Assembly: GCA_001184205.1 (NCBI GenBank)
Contig: LBMP01000001.1
Coordinates: forward strand, 227,364-291,363
Length of the DNA: 64,000 bases
Source: Desulfocarbo indianensis
GTDB taxonomy: Bacteria; Desulfobacterota; Desulfarculia; Desulfarculales; Desulfarculaceae
Direction: 5' to 3'
Position numbers and translations under genes: made by a program. Shown one piece after another: positions 46,276 through 54,505 of this stretch; position 1 is the first letter of the stretch, and every line of letters starts with the position of its first letter. The notes below the pieces were generated by a model. It was not told the DNA's origin, searched no databases, and saw nothing but the letters and a program-made list of their open reading frames with translations.

Positions 46276-46452
46276 ATGCTGTCATTGGCCCAGGCCTCCG
46301 CCTATACGGGCTTCAACGTTAAGATGCTACGTAATTTCGCTCGTAATGGATACTTGCCACGGTTTGTGTCGCCAGATGATGGAAAAAAGATTTTCCTTAG
46401 TCGGCATGAACTTGACAAGTTCATAGAAACATACTCCTCTTATGAGGACTAA
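46276..46452 (+). CDS. Excisionase-like MerR/HTH_17 DNA-binding protein
   Basis: 58 residues from ATG 46276; the frame is open upstream to 46195, and a longer form starting at ATG 46216 is possible. The sequence LSLAQASAYTGFNVKMLRNF and NGYLPRFVSP, ending in IFLSRHELDKFIE, is a typical winged HTH of Xis/helix_turn_helix-17 proteins used by integrative elements to bend att DNA. It is followed 14 bases later by another small gene. Together with the integrase 1.7 kb downstream it suggests an element able, at least once, to excise. Confidence 0.62.
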   Translation: MLSLAQASAYTGFNVKMLRNFARNGYLPRFVSPDDGKKIFLSRHELDKFIETYSSYED

Positions 46453-46466
46453 AAGGAGAAGTAATA

Positions 46467-46754
46467 ATGTTCTACAAGATCGAAAAGGAGAGCCAAAATA
46501 GGCCACTTACACCAACGAATATATACCTCATTATGGAGCTTGAAGAAGCTGCCATAAAGATGGAGATATTCCAAACGGTGGGAGAGGGTGTATACGATGA
46601 TCTGAACCATAATGCCCATTCTCTTAGGATTAACCTGGAGGATGATCCGGTATTACTGGCTGCAGTCGAAGCCCTCTTTGATGACCATTACCGTCTTGTT
46701 TTCATAGCTGATATGGATGGAGATAAGACTAAAGGATTCGTAATCAATGATTAG
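46467..46754 (+). CDS. Small hypothetical acidic protein
   Basis: 95 residues, ATG preceded by AAGGAG. Acidic, no membrane span or signal. The text NLEDDPVLLAAVEALF followed by HYRLVFIADMDGDKTKGFVI looks like a compact alpha/beta fold. No family recognised. It belongs to the small-gene run after the excisionase-like gene and could be a regulatory or anti-type protein; this cannot be told from sequence. Confidence 0.5.
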   Translation: MFYKIEKESQNRPLTPTNIYLIMELEEAAIKMEIFQTVGEGVYDDLNHNAHSLRINLEDDPVLLAAVEALFDDHYRLVFIADMDGDKTKGFVIND

Positions 46755-46835
46755 CGTTATGGCCGGCTAGACAATTGCAAGAGGAGCAACCTCTGGCTGG
46801 CCGTAACACCCGTTAACTTTTATAGGAGTAATATC

Positions 46836-47093
46836 ATGAATGGGCAACTACCGTTCGGCCACTACGTCAATGGCGCCAACACCATAGATATAACGGTGCG
46901 GATGACCAAGGGCGATGATGGGCGGACCCTCATCGACATCCAGCGGTACCTGATGGACAAAGACCATCTTGGTCTTCCCATCCGTCAAGATGTTCGGTTT
47001 GATGCCTCTCGATTTGATGAGCTACGCGATGCCGTGGAATCCATCACCAGGCACATGGACCAAGCCCTTGAGCAGGGTTCCACTGAATCCTGA
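46836..47093 (+). CDS. Small hypothetical protein, weakly PC4-like
   Basis: 85 residues, ATG preceded by AGGAG. The sequence ITVRMTKGDDGRTLIDIQRYLMDKDHLGLPIRQDVRFDASRFDELRDAV has the strand-turn-helix order and IDIxRY core of the single-stranded-DNA-binding PC4/YdbC fold, but the match is loose. Independent of that it is an acidic, soluble protein. It is the last of three small genes after the Rep-like gene. A non-coding 130-base, very AT-rich tract (47094-47224) follows. Confidence 0.45.
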   Translation: MNGQLPFGHYVNGANTIDITVRMTKGDDGRTLIDIQRYLMDKDHLGLPIRQDVRFDASRFDELRDAVESITRHMDQALEQGSTES

Positions 47094-47224
47094 TAGCGAT
47101 GGGCCAAGACCGCGCCCTCAGCGTCATCAGGGTGAGGGGCGGGGCATCATAGCCAACTAATTAAAATTATTAGCTTTTATAATAGCAAGTTATATTTTAT
47201 AATAAAATATAAAGTGATATCGAT

Positions 47225-47644
47225 ATGTTATGCGCAAACATCAACTTGAAACACCGAAGCTGGACAGCCAAATGGGCCCCAATTCCAAGCATGAAAATGG
47301 CGGGTAGCAAGGCCGTGTTTGATCAGGTCAGGTTCGAGGAGTTGGCCGAAAGGTTCTTAATTGACCAGGCCGCCTCCGAGCATCTGGAAGCTTACCTCAA
47401 CGGCATGTTGGTGGCGGATATTTCAAGCCAGGCGCTGACCAGGTATGTTCTCCACCGCTTCCGGCAAGGGGCTGGTACCGACCGGATTAATGGGGAACTG
47501 CGGGCCTTGAGTCTGATGTTTGACCGGGCCATGGCCACGGTCCCGCCCAAGTCCTTTCATGCGCCTCGTATCCCCGTACCGGCTGAAGTCGAGGCCATGC
47601 GTAGGGCCTGGCTGAAATCCTCTAACGATGATGGCGGTACTTAG
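47225..47644 (+). pseudogene. Integrase fragment: stand-alone core-binding domain
   Basis: 139 codons open. The stretch RFEELAERFLIDQAASEHLE and ISSQALTRYVLHRFRQGAGTDRINGELRALSLMFDRA aligns with the SAM-like core-binding domain of the full integrase downstream (FAELAHDYV, ISHRMDQGAAHGTINRELAALKRAF), including the TINRELAAL-type helix. The N-terminal arm domain and the whole catalytic domain are missing. It is therefore a remnant, or possibly a deliberately short DNA-binding relative, of a tyrosine integrase. Confidence 0.55.
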
Positions 47645-47672
47645 CGGCCTACACCAGCAAGAGGAGCAGACA

Positions 47673-47924
47673 ATGCCACAAGAGACCAAAACCGAGGAGC
47701 TTCTGAGGCGATTCGAGGCTGTGTGTCGTGAGCAGCAGTACGAGTTTGAGGCTATTTATGCGGATGTCAGGAAAGCCCTGGCCCTGCTGGACGGCAAGAA
47801 CCATGGACCCGCCCTGGTGGCCCTGGCCTGCATCGGCATTGGAGTGCTGGTAGGCAAGCCCTACGGCAAGAAGATCATACAGAGCGGCTTCGAGGCTGTC
47901 GGCAGCGACAAGCAAGAGAAATGA
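47673..47924 (+). CDS. Small island membrane protein, paralogue B
   Basis: 83 residues from ATG 47673 with AGAGGAG just upstream. An acidic helical N-terminus (EELLRRFEAVCREQQYEFEA) is followed by DVRKALALLDG, one membrane span (ALVALACIGIGVLVG) and a basic C-terminus (KKIIQSGFEAVGSDKQEK). It matches the protein at 41757-42008 in length and in the VRKALAL and IIQ-G landmarks. Two copies near the two ends of the recombination-rich part of the island suggest duplication with, or carriage by, separate insertion events. Function unknown. Confidence 0.62.
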   Translation: MPQETKTEELLRRFEAVCREQQYEFEAIYADVRKALALLDGKNHGPALVALACIGIGVLVGKPYGKKIIQSGFEAVGSDKQEK

Positions 47925-48114
47925 CGGGTTACTTTCACGACTGGCTGATTTTCGCTCCGGGCTCTCGGGGCCTCTCAGAGCGGCGCTTGCTCCCCGGCCC
48001 GCCGGTTGCCCGCGCTGGCAATGATCGGCGCTCCTGGAAGCCCTCCGAGGGTTATGCGACTGTCAGAGCCGGTGAGGCGGCGGTGGAAGGGTAAAACCTG
48101 CTGAGGTAATCGCC

Positions 48115-49221
48115 ATGGGCACTATTTATAAACGTAGTGGTGATATTTACTGGGTTCAATATTATCGGAACGGCCAGAAATATCGGGAATCAACCGGCAG
48201 CACGAAAAAGGCTGATGCCCTCCGATTGCTGAAGCTCAGAGAGGGCGATGTCGCCAGAGGCAAAAAGCCGGAAATCTATTATGACAAGATCGGATTCGCC
48301 GAGCTCGCTCATGACTATGTTCTGGACTACAAGGTCAATGCCAAGAAAACGCTGGCTAAGGCCGAGCGCGTTGTGAGGCTGCACCTCCTGCCATTTTTCG
48401 GCAACTGCCCGGCAAGCAAGATCACCACTACCAGGGTCAAGCAATACATATCCCACCGCATGGACCAGGGCGCGGCTCATGGCACCATCAACCGGGAATT
48501 GGCAGCTCTTAAAAGGGCCTTCAACCTGGCCAGCCGCTCCACTCCACCCAAGGTAAACGGGACGCCGTACGTGCCCCTGTTGGCCGAGCGCAACGTCCGG
48601 CAGGGGTTCTTCGAGCATGACGAGTTTCTGGCCTTGCGCGAAACCCTCCCGCCATACCTGAAAGGGATGGTGACCTTCGCCTACAAGACCGGTTGGCGGG
48701 TAGGCGAGATCACCGGCCTTACCTGGAGTCAGGTTGACCTCAATCGTGCGGTGGTGAGGCTGGAGGCGGGCACCACCAAGAACGACGAGGGGCGCACCAT
48801 CTTCCTGGACAGAGAGCTTGTGGAGGTCTTCAAGGAGCAGTTCCGCAACCGGCAGCTAGGCTGCCCCTATGTGTTTCACCGCAACGGCAACCCCATCAAG
48901 GACTTCCGGGTGGTGTGGAGACGGGCATGCAGAGAGGCGGGTATCGAGGGTAAATTGTTCCATGATCTCCGTCGGACCGCGGTCCGCAACATGGTCAGGG
49001 CGGGAGTGCCCGAGAGGGTGGCCATGGCCGTCAGCGGCCACAAGACCAGGTCGATTTTTGACCGCTATGACATCGTGAATCTGCGGGACCTGGAGCAGGC
49101 TGCACTTAGCGTTGCACGATACCTAGGCGACGTGCCGGGCACACCAGCCGATCCACCAGGCACAAAAAAGGCACACAACATGATGCTGACCCAAAAAGAA
49201 AGGGCCAGCCGTGAAGGCTAA
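48115..49221 (+). CDS. Tyrosine-type site-specific integrase
   Basis: 368 residues. The arm-type N-terminal region (GTIYKRSGDIYWVQYYRNGQ) and SAM-like core-binding domain (about 65-160) are followed by the catalytic domain with TGWRVGEITGL (Arg), LFHDLRRTAV (His-x-x-Arg), VSGHKT and the nucleophile in DRYDIVN. All RHRY residues are present, so it should be active. It ends 15 bases before the right tRNA-Leu fragment, a usual int-att arrangement. It probably integrates at the 3' end of tRNA-Leu(UAA). The 190 bases upstream contain GC-rich inverted sequences. Confidence 0.9.
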   Translation: MGTIYKRSGDIYWVQYYRNGQKYRESTGSTKKADALRLLKLREGDVARGKKPEIYYDKIGFAELAHDYVLDYKVNAKKTLAKAERVVRLHLLPFFGNCPASKITTTRVKQYISHRMDQGAAHGTINRELAALKRAFNLASRSTPPKVNGTPYVPLLAERNVRQGFFEHDEFLALRETLPPYLKGMVTFAYKTGWRVGEITGLTWSQVDLNRAVVRLEAGTTKNDEGRTIFLDRELVEVFKEQFRNRQLGCPYVFHRNGNPIKDFRVVWRRACREAGIEGKLFHDLRRTAVRNMVRAGVPERVAMAVSGHKTRSIFDRYDIVNLRDLEQAALSVARYLGDVPGTPADPPGTKKAHNMMLTQKERASREG

Positions 49222-49235
49222 CCCCTTGATATCTT

Positions 49236-49290
49236 TGGTGCCTAGGGCGGGACTCGAACCCGCACGGCTTTACAGCCTGGGGATTTTAAG
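49236..49290 (-). repeat. 3'-half fragment of tRNA-Leu(UAA), right island boundary
   Basis: Minus-strand reading gives CTTAAAATCCCCAG (49290-49277), variable arm, the T arm GTGCGGGTTCGAGTCCCGC, acceptor CCTAGGC, A and an encoded CCA (49238-49236). The D arm and 5' half are missing upstream, so this is not a functional gene. It shares its two conserved blocks with 30715-30761 but differs in the variable arm and acceptor. Confidence 0.6.
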
Positions 49291-49476
49291 TCTCGCAAAG
49301 CAATTCTACAAAGCCAGGAACGCCTCCCGCCTCCGTGACCATCGCCGCGCCGCGTTCCTAGCTATGCACAGGTACAGCGCTCAACTATTAAGGATGCAAT
49401 CCCCTTTATGTTGCGGGTGGAGAATTTCTTCTTCCGGCGTGGGGAATACCATGGGGAGCGCGATTTTACCAGAGCA

Positions 49477-49507
49477 AAGCGGTTAGCCGATTATCGGCTA
49501 ACCGCTT
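49477..49507. terminator. Palindromic terminator between integrase and tRNA-fMet
   Basis: AAGCGGTTAGCCGAT (49477-49491) and ATCGGCTAACCGCTT (49493-49507) pair perfectly over 15 bases. On the plus side TGATTTTATTTT follows, giving a rho-independent terminator for the rightward genes; on the minus side it would end the tRNA-fMet transcript with a weaker T tract. Confidence 0.7.
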
Positions 49508-49517
49508 GATTTTATTT

Positions 49518-49594
<77 letters not shown>

Positions 49595-49607
49595 TCAATG
49601 TGGGGCA

Positions 49608-49636
49608 ACTATAGCGGCAAGTCGGTGCCCTGTCAA
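49608..49636 (-). promoter_or_regulatory. Promoter of initiator tRNA-Met
   Basis: On the minus strand TTGACA (49636-49631), 17-base spacer, TATAGT (49613-49608); the tRNA starts 13 bases after the -10. Both elements are near consensus, as expected for a highly expressed stable RNA. Confidence 0.75.
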
Positions 49637-50076
49637 CCGAACGGCCCGGCCGCCTTTTTCGCCGCTGGCGCGCGGCTGGGTTGCCCGAACGCCACCGGCG
49701 ATGCCGCGCTAAATCTTTTTCGTCGCGGGCGCGCGGCCGGGTGCCGTCCCCCGGCCCAGATCGCCCACCCCAGAGCCGCGCCGCTCATAACTCAAGCTGC
49801 AAGACAAGCTGACCCCCGTCGCTGACCGGCGCGGTCGGGCGTGGGAAAGCCGGCGCGGCAGGCCCGGCTTTCCATAATATAAGCTTTTCGCCCGCCGAGT
49901 CGGCCCGCCGGGCGCTCCGGCGGCCTGAATACTTGAACCACCCGCTAAGGTGGGATAGACTGTTTTTTCCTTCGCCGATGTGACAAAGCAAAATCGTCAC
50001 CCATTCCATGGGACTAGCAAGGGCGGCAGCCGGCGGCGAAAGCCCTTTTGACCCCGGAGGACATTGGAGCAGGACC
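49637..50076. other. Intergenic region between tRNA-fMet and sucD
   Basis: About 440 bases. An inverted repeat GGAAAGCCGG (49844-49853) / CCGGCTTTCC (49864-49873) forms a 10-base stem, and GC-rich sequences near 49655-49685 and 49711-49741 are imperfect direct repeats. No sucC or other open gene is visible. The sucD promoter was not identified with confidence. Confidence 0.4.
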
Positions 50077-50949
50077 ATGAGCATATTGGTCAATAAGAAC
50101 TCGCGCATAGTGGTGCAGGGCCTCACCGGCAAGGAAGGCATGTTCCACGCGGAGAAAATGATAGAGTACGGCAGCAAGGTGGTGGGCGGCGTCACCCCCG
50201 GCAAGGCCGGCCAGGAAGTGCTGGGCGTGCCCATTTTCAACACGGTGGGCGACGCGGTCAAGGAGACCGGCGCCGACGTAAGCGTGATCTTCGTGCCCGC
50301 CGCTTTCGCGGCCGACGCCATTTGCGAGGCTTCCGAGGCGGGCGTCAAGCTGGTGGTGGCCATCACCGAGCACATCCCGGCGCGGGACATGATGCTGGTC
50401 AAGAATTTCATCGCCCCCCGCGGCACCCTTTTGATCGGCCCCAACTGCCCCGGCATCATCACGCCCGGCGAGTGCAAGGTGGGCATCATGCCGGGCTATA
50501 TCCACACCCCCGGCAAGGTGGGGCTCATCAGCCGCTCCGGCACCCTCACCTACGAGGTGGTGGCCCAGCTCACCGCGGCGGGCCTGGGCCAGAGCACCTG
50601 CATCGGCATCGGCGGCGACCCCATCAAGGGGCTGGACTTCATCGATCTCCTGAAGATGTTCGCCAAGGACCCCCAGACCGAGGCGGTGGCCATGATCGGC
50701 GAGATCGGCGGAGACGCCGAGGAAAAGGCCGCGGCCTATATAAAGGCCAATTACCAAAAGCCGGTCTTCGGCTTCGTGGCCGGGCTCACCGCCCCGCCCG
50801 GCAAGCGCATGGGCCATGCCGGGGCCATCATATCCGGCGGCAAGGGCAAGGCCTCGGACAAGATCGAGGCCATGGAGGCGGCGGGCATCACCGTTATCCG
50901 CGCCCTGGGCGAGTTCGGCTCCAGCGTGGCTAATGCTTTAAAAGCCTAG
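50077..50949 (+). CDS. sucD: Succinyl-CoA synthetase alpha subunit (ADP-forming family)
   Basis: 290 residues from ATG 50077, chosen because the residues before it (in an open frame to 50008) are not protein-like. N-terminal CoA-binding Rossmann domain: [19 protein letters not shown], then [12 protein letters not shown]. The phospho-His is in [13 protein letters not shown], and [10 protein letters not shown] with [14 protein letters not shown] text is present. It catalyses succinyl-CoA + ADP/GDP + Pi interconversion with the beta subunit. No sucC is adjacent on either side in this window, which is unusual. It is followed 21 bases later by a GAPDH-like gene. Confidence 0.92.
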   Translation: MSILVNKNSRIVVQGLTGKEGMFHAEKMIEYGSKVVGGVTPGKAGQEVLGVPIFNTVGDAVKETGADVSVIFVPAAFAADAICEASEAGVKLVVAITEHIPARDMMLVKNFIAPRGTLLIGPNCPGIITPGECKVGIMPGYIHTPGKVGLISRSGTLTYEVVAQLTAAGLGQSTCIGIGGDPIKGLDFIDLLKMFAKDPQTEAVAMIGEIGGDAEEKAAAYIKANYQKPVFGFVAGLTAPPGKRMGHAGAIISGGKGKASDKIEAMEAAGITVIRALGEFGSSVANALKA

Positions 50950-50970
50950 ACGGAATCATCAGCCACCGTC

Positions 50971-52011
50971 ATGCCTGGCATCGGCCTTATAGGCTTCGGC
51001 AGAGTGGGCCGCGGACTTCTGCGCGCCCTGCACCAGAGGGGACAGGCCCAGGATCTGCGCCTGATCGCCGAGATCAACCCCTGCGGCCGCGACCCGGAGG
51101 ATTTGACCGCCAATCTGGCCTATCTCCTGGCCGCCGACAGCGTGGCCGGGCCTTTCCCGGCCTCGGTGAGCGCCCGCGGCTCCAGCCTGATTTTAGACGG
51201 GCGGGAGATTCCGCTGGTCTTCGGCCGCCGGCCCTCGGACATAGACTGGCGGGCGCAAGGCGTGCGGATTCTGGTGGAGGCCTCGGGCGACGCCGCCTCG
51301 GTGGCCGACGCCGCCTCCCTGGCGGAAAGCGCGGTGGACAAGGTGGTCATCACCCGCTCCGAGGCCAGGGCCCAGGCCACCCTCATCCGCGGTGTCAACC
51401 TGGATGAATACGATCCCAAGGCCCACCATGTGATATCCTGCAGCACCTGCACGGCCAACGCGGCGGCCCCGGTGCTCATGGCCCTGGACCGGGCCTTCGG
51501 CGTGGAACGCGCCTCTATGCTGACCGTGCACCCGGCTCTTTCCGGCGACACTCTTCTGGACGGGCCCGCCCCTGATTTCACGGCGGGCCGCTCGGCGCTT
51601 TCCATGCGGCCGGTGCCCAGCGAGGTGGCCCGCACCACCGGCCAGGCCCTGCCCCATTTGGAGGGCAAACTCGTCTCCATGAGCCTCCGGGTGCCCACCA
51701 TGATAGTAAACGCACTTTACGCCGACATATGTCTGGCCAGGCCGCCGGCCTCGGACCGGGAAATCATCGGCGTCTTGGAGGCTGAAGCCTCGCATAGGCT
51801 GGCCGGCGTCTTGGCCCTGGAGCGGGGCATTTTAGGACATTCCCGCCCGGCGGCGGATTTCGCCGGCAATCCGCACTCATCCGTGATCGATCTCAACTGG
51901 CTTGCCCTGACCGGAGCCCTGTTGCGCGTGTTGATCTGGCACGACAACGAATACGCCTACTGTCAGAGGGTGGCTGATACCTTGGAGGTGATCCAGCGCC
52001 ATCTGACCTGA
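50971..52011 (+). CDS. Glyceraldehyde-3-phosphate dehydrogenase-like protein, divergent
   Basis: 346 residues. The NAD-binding loop is GFGRVGRGLLRAL at 8-20, and VEASGDAASVADAA follows the expected VxEATG region. The active-site segment reads ISCSTCTANAAAP, where C160 aligns with the catalytic Cys of the SCTTNC motif; LTVHPALSGD replaces the usual HSYT..Q region. The WHDNEYAY motif near the C-terminus matches WYDNEWGY. So the family is clear, but several substrate-phosphate positions differ, and the physiological substrate may not be glyceraldehyde 3-phosphate. Start ATG 50971 is 21 bases after sucD and the genes look co-transcribed. Confidence 0.82.
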   Translation: MPGIGLIGFGRVGRGLLRALHQRGQAQDLRLIAEINPCGRDPEDLTANLAYLLAADSVAGPFPASVSARGSSLILDGREIPLVFGRRPSDIDWRAQGVRILVEASGDAASVADAASLAESAVDKVVITRSEARAQATLIRGVNLDEYDPKAHHVISCSTCTANAAAPVLMALDRAFGVERASMLTVHPALSGDTLLDGPAPDFTAGRSALSMRPVPSEVARTTGQALPHLEGKLVSMSLRVPTMIVNALYADICLARPPASDREIIGVLEAEASHRLAGVLALERGILGHSRPAADFAGNPHSSVIDLNWLALTGALLRVLIWHDNEYAYCQRVADTLEVIQRHLT

Positions 52012-52026
52012 TCCTGGGAGGCCCCT

Positions 52027-52602
52027 ATGGAAACCAGCAAGCACGGTTATCCCCGCCCGCTGATCCTGAAAAACGGTGAGGAGGTCTGGCTGCGGCTCTT
52101 GGACCCGGTTGAAGATGAGCAGAGGATATTCGAGTTTTACGAACAACTTTCCGAGGATGACCGCTGGTATCTCTGGCACGACGTCAGCGATGAAAAGGTG
52201 ATCCGCGAGTGCATCCTGAACTGCGACCACCGGCTGGTGCTGCCGGTGGTGGCGCTCAACGAGAAAGAAGACATCGTGGGCAAGGGCACCATCTACCGCC
52301 ACTTTCCCGGAGCCCGCGGCCACATAACCAGGGTGCGGGTGGTGGTGGCCCCCCCTTACCGCAACCAGCGTTTGGGCACCTATCTGCTTATGGATTTGAT
52401 CCAGCTCTCGGTGAACCTGGGGCTCAAGATGATAGTGGCGGAATTCATAAAGGGCGCGGAGGACAGCGCCATCCGCGCCGCGCGCAAACTGGACTTTTTC
52501 GAGCAGGCGGCCATACCCGATTACGCCAAGGACCGCCGGGGCAATAATTACGACCTGGCCATAATGGTTAAAAGGATCCACAGCGGCTACGACGATTTCT
52601 AG
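52027..52602 (+). CDS. GNAT-family N-acetyltransferase
   Basis: 191 residues. The acetyl-CoA-binding motif A region reads TRVRVVVAPPYRNQRLGTYLLMDLIQ, with the R/Q-x-x-G-x-A/G loop as RNQRLGT. Motif D/C precedes it (LVLPVVALNEKEDIVGKGTIYRH). The C-terminal DYDLAIMVKRI-like strand completes the fold. The acceptor (amine of protein or small molecule) is unknown. It starts 15 bases after the GAPDH-like stop, and another GNAT-like gene follows 20 bases later. Confidence 0.75.
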   Translation: METSKHGYPRPLILKNGEEVWLRLLDPVEDEQRIFEFYEQLSEDDRWYLWHDVSDEKVIRECILNCDHRLVLPVVALNEKEDIVGKGTIYRHFPGARGHITRVRVVVAPPYRNQRLGTYLLMDLIQLSVNLGLKMIVAEFIKGAEDSAIRAARKLDFFEQAAIPDYAKDRRGNNYDLAIMVKRIHSGYDDF

Positions 52603-52622
52603 CCCAAGAAAAAACGACACCC

Positions 52623-53252
52623 ATGCCGCAGCGCCAAACCAAACGGATGGACACCCCCAAGGGCCCGGTGGAGCTGATCACCTACGTGACTCCCCAGGAG
52701 ATCGAGAACTGGACGCTGGACAAGGGCATAGGCCAATTCTCCTCCTATCGCTCCCTGCTCACCAGCCGGGAAAGCCTGGCCAACATCGCCGCCATTCCCG
52801 AGGCCAATCTTTGCCTGGCGCTGGCGGAAGGCGGCAAGGTGGTGGGCTTTTGCGTGCGCCGGCCTCCCCAGCCCGGCGAGCGCTGGTCGGAAATGCATCC
52901 GCCCATCCTGCACGAGGTGTTCGGCGAAAACGCCAGGGGCTGGCGCGACATCAAGCTCATGAAGCCCATGCTGCAGATGGTGGTCCTGGAGCCGGACAAT
53001 GAAGACCGCATTATTTATATAGTGGGCTATTCCTGGCACTGGGACCTGGACTACACCAAAAAGGACGTGCACGCCTACCGCGACACCATCATCCATTTGT
53101 TGCAACCCCTGGGTTTCCGGCAATACCCCACCAACGAACCCAACGTGAGCCTGCGCTCGGAAAACCTTTTCATGGCCCGCATAGGCGAGCGCATTGAAAA
53201 GCCGATAAAAAAACGCTTCACCAACTTGCTGTTCGGAATCACGGACGATTGA
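52623..53252 (+). CDS. GNAT-like protein, function unknown
   Basis: 209 residues. LCLALAEGGKVVGFCVRRPP and KPMLQMVVLEPDNEDRIIYIVGY recall the beta-strands of a GNAT fold, but the pyrophosphate-binding loop is not clear, so it may be a degenerate or diverged acetyltransferase. It is soluble and ends in KKRFTNLLFGITDD. Its stop overlaps the start of the following GT4 gene (TGATG), which ties it to the glycan locus to the right. ATG 52623 is the chosen start. Confidence 0.55.
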   Translation: MPQRQTKRMDTPKGPVELITYVTPQEIENWTLDKGIGQFSSYRSLLTSRESLANIAAIPEANLCLALAEGGKVVGFCVRRPPQPGERWSEMHPPILHEVFGENARGWRDIKLMKPMLQMVVLEPDNEDRIIYIVGYSWHWDLDYTKKDVHAYRDTIIHLLQPLGFRQYPTNEPNVSLRSENLFMARIGERIEKPIKKRFTNLLFGITDD

Positions 53253-54505
53253 TGCCCGAGCCCGAGACCAAAAAACTGCGCGTGCTGCGCGTGATAGCCC
53301 GGCTCAACGTGGGCGGCCCGGCCAAGCACGTGGCCTGGCTCATGAGCGGCCTGGACCCGGAGCGCTTCGAGCAGCGCCTCATCGCCGGCCCGGTGCCGGC
53401 CAACGAGGACGACCTGGGGCCCTGGCTGAAAGCCCAGGGCGCTGCCTATGAGATCCTGCCTTCCCTGCAACGGGAGATCAGCCCGGCTAAAGACATGGCC
53501 GCCTTGGCGGCGCTCCTGGGCGAGCTGGCCCGCTTCCGCCCCCATATCCTGGCCACCCACACCGCCAAGGCGGGCTTCCTGGGCCGCGCGGCCCTGCTTA
53601 TTTACCGGCCCTATGCCCGCCTGCGCGGCTGGCCGGCGCCCAAGGCCGTGCACACCTTCCACGGCCACACCTTCCACGGCTATTTCGGGCCGGCCAAGAC
53701 CAGGCTTTTCTTGTTCTTGGAGCGCTTTCTGGCTAAAAACGCCACCTGGCGCATCGTGGCCATCAGCCCCCGCATGTTCCAGGAGATCCACCAGCAATAC
53801 CGGGTGGGCCGGGCCGGGCAGTTCGTCACCGTGCCCCTGGGCATCGATCTGGACATCTTCCGGGATACCGGGGCGGGGCGCGAACGCTTCCGCCGCGAGC
53901 TGGACGCCGGGCCGGAGGAGTTCCTGGTGGGGGCGGTGGGCAGGATCGCGCCGGTCAAGAACTACGGCCTTTTCCTGGAGGCGGCCGCCCGCCTGCGCGG
54001 CCTCCGGCCCGAGCTTTTCGCCAAGACGCGCTTCCTGCTCATCGGCGGCGGCTCCGGAGAGGATATGGCCGAACTCCGGCGAGGCTCCCAGGCTTTGGGC
54101 TTGGGCCCCAAAATGGTTTTCCTGGGCAACCGCTCCGACCCGGAAAATTTTTTCCCCGGCTTGGACGCGCTGCTGCTCACCAGCCTCAACGAGGGCACGC
54201 CGGTGGCCATTCTGGAGGGCGGAGCCTGCGGCTTGCCGGTGGCGGCCACCGGGGTGGGCGGGGTGCCCGATCTTCTGGGCGAAAAAACCAGCGGCCCCGC
54301 CCAAGGCTTTGAGTCGCGGCAAAGAGGCTTGACCGCGCCCAGCCACGACGCCGAGGGCCTGGCCGCCGCCCTGGCCTGGATCATGGACAACCCAGCCCCG
54401 GCCGGGGCCCTGGGGCGGGAGCTGCGGCGCTACGTGCGAGCCGCCCACGGCAAGGACCGCCTGGCGTCGGATATCGGCGGCCTTTATCTTTCCAGCCTGG
54501 ACTAG
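53252..54505 (+). CDS. GT4-family glycosyltransferase
   Basis: 417 residues from ATG 53252, which overlaps the stop of the preceding gene. VIARLNVGGPAKHVAWL is the N-terminal donor/acceptor loop of GT-B retaining enzymes; VGRIAPVKNYGLFLEAAA opens the C-terminal domain, and LTSLNEGTPVAILEGGACGLPV contains the EX7E motif. HTFHGHTFHGYFGPAK is an unusual duplicated GHTFHG-type acceptor loop also known from other exopolysaccharide GT4s. It converges with the DegT gene, the two stops overlapping by 4 bases. Substrates unknown. Confidence 0.88.
   Translation: MPEPETKKLRVLRVIARLNVGGPAKHVAWLMSGLDPERFEQRLIAGPVPANEDDLGPWLKAQGAAYEILPSLQREISPAKDMAALAALLGELARFRPHILATHTAKAGFLGRAALLIYRPYARLRGWPAPKAVHTFHGHTFHGYFGPAKTRLFLFLERFLAKNATWRIVAISPRMFQEIHQQYRVGRAGQFVTVPLGIDLDIFRDTGAGRERFRRELDAGPEEFLVGAVGRIAPVKNYGLFLEAAARLRGLRPELFAKTRFLLIGGGSGEDMAELRRGSQALGLGPKMVFLGNRSDPENFFPGLDALLLTSLNEGTPVAILEGGACGLPVAATGVGGVPDLLGEKTSGPAQGFESRQRGLTAPSHDAEGLAAALAWIMDNPAPAGALGRELRRYVRAAHGKDRLASDIGGLYLSSLD

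Larger units (their letters stand above)
30715..49290. mobile_element. Probable integrated genomic island bounded by tRNA-Leu fragments
   Basis: An 18.6 kb interval lies between two tRNA-Leu(UAA) 3' fragments in the same orientation. It contains a tyrosine integrase next to the right fragment, an excisionase-like HTH protein, a serine recombinase, an integrase fragment, several genes with no recognised family and a decayed gene. The 44-47 kb part is visibly AT-richer than the rest, while the RND-pump part (32-38.5 kb) has host-like composition, so this may be two or more stacked insertions. Neither end keeps an intact tRNA-Leu gene, so the boundaries are provisional. Confidence 0.5.

Noticed and set aside
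49236..49290. Possible tmRNA 3' end
   Set aside because: The preceding CTTAAAATC matches the anticodon arm of tRNA-Leu(UAA), and the variable arm fits a class II tRNA; no tmRNA body lies upstream.
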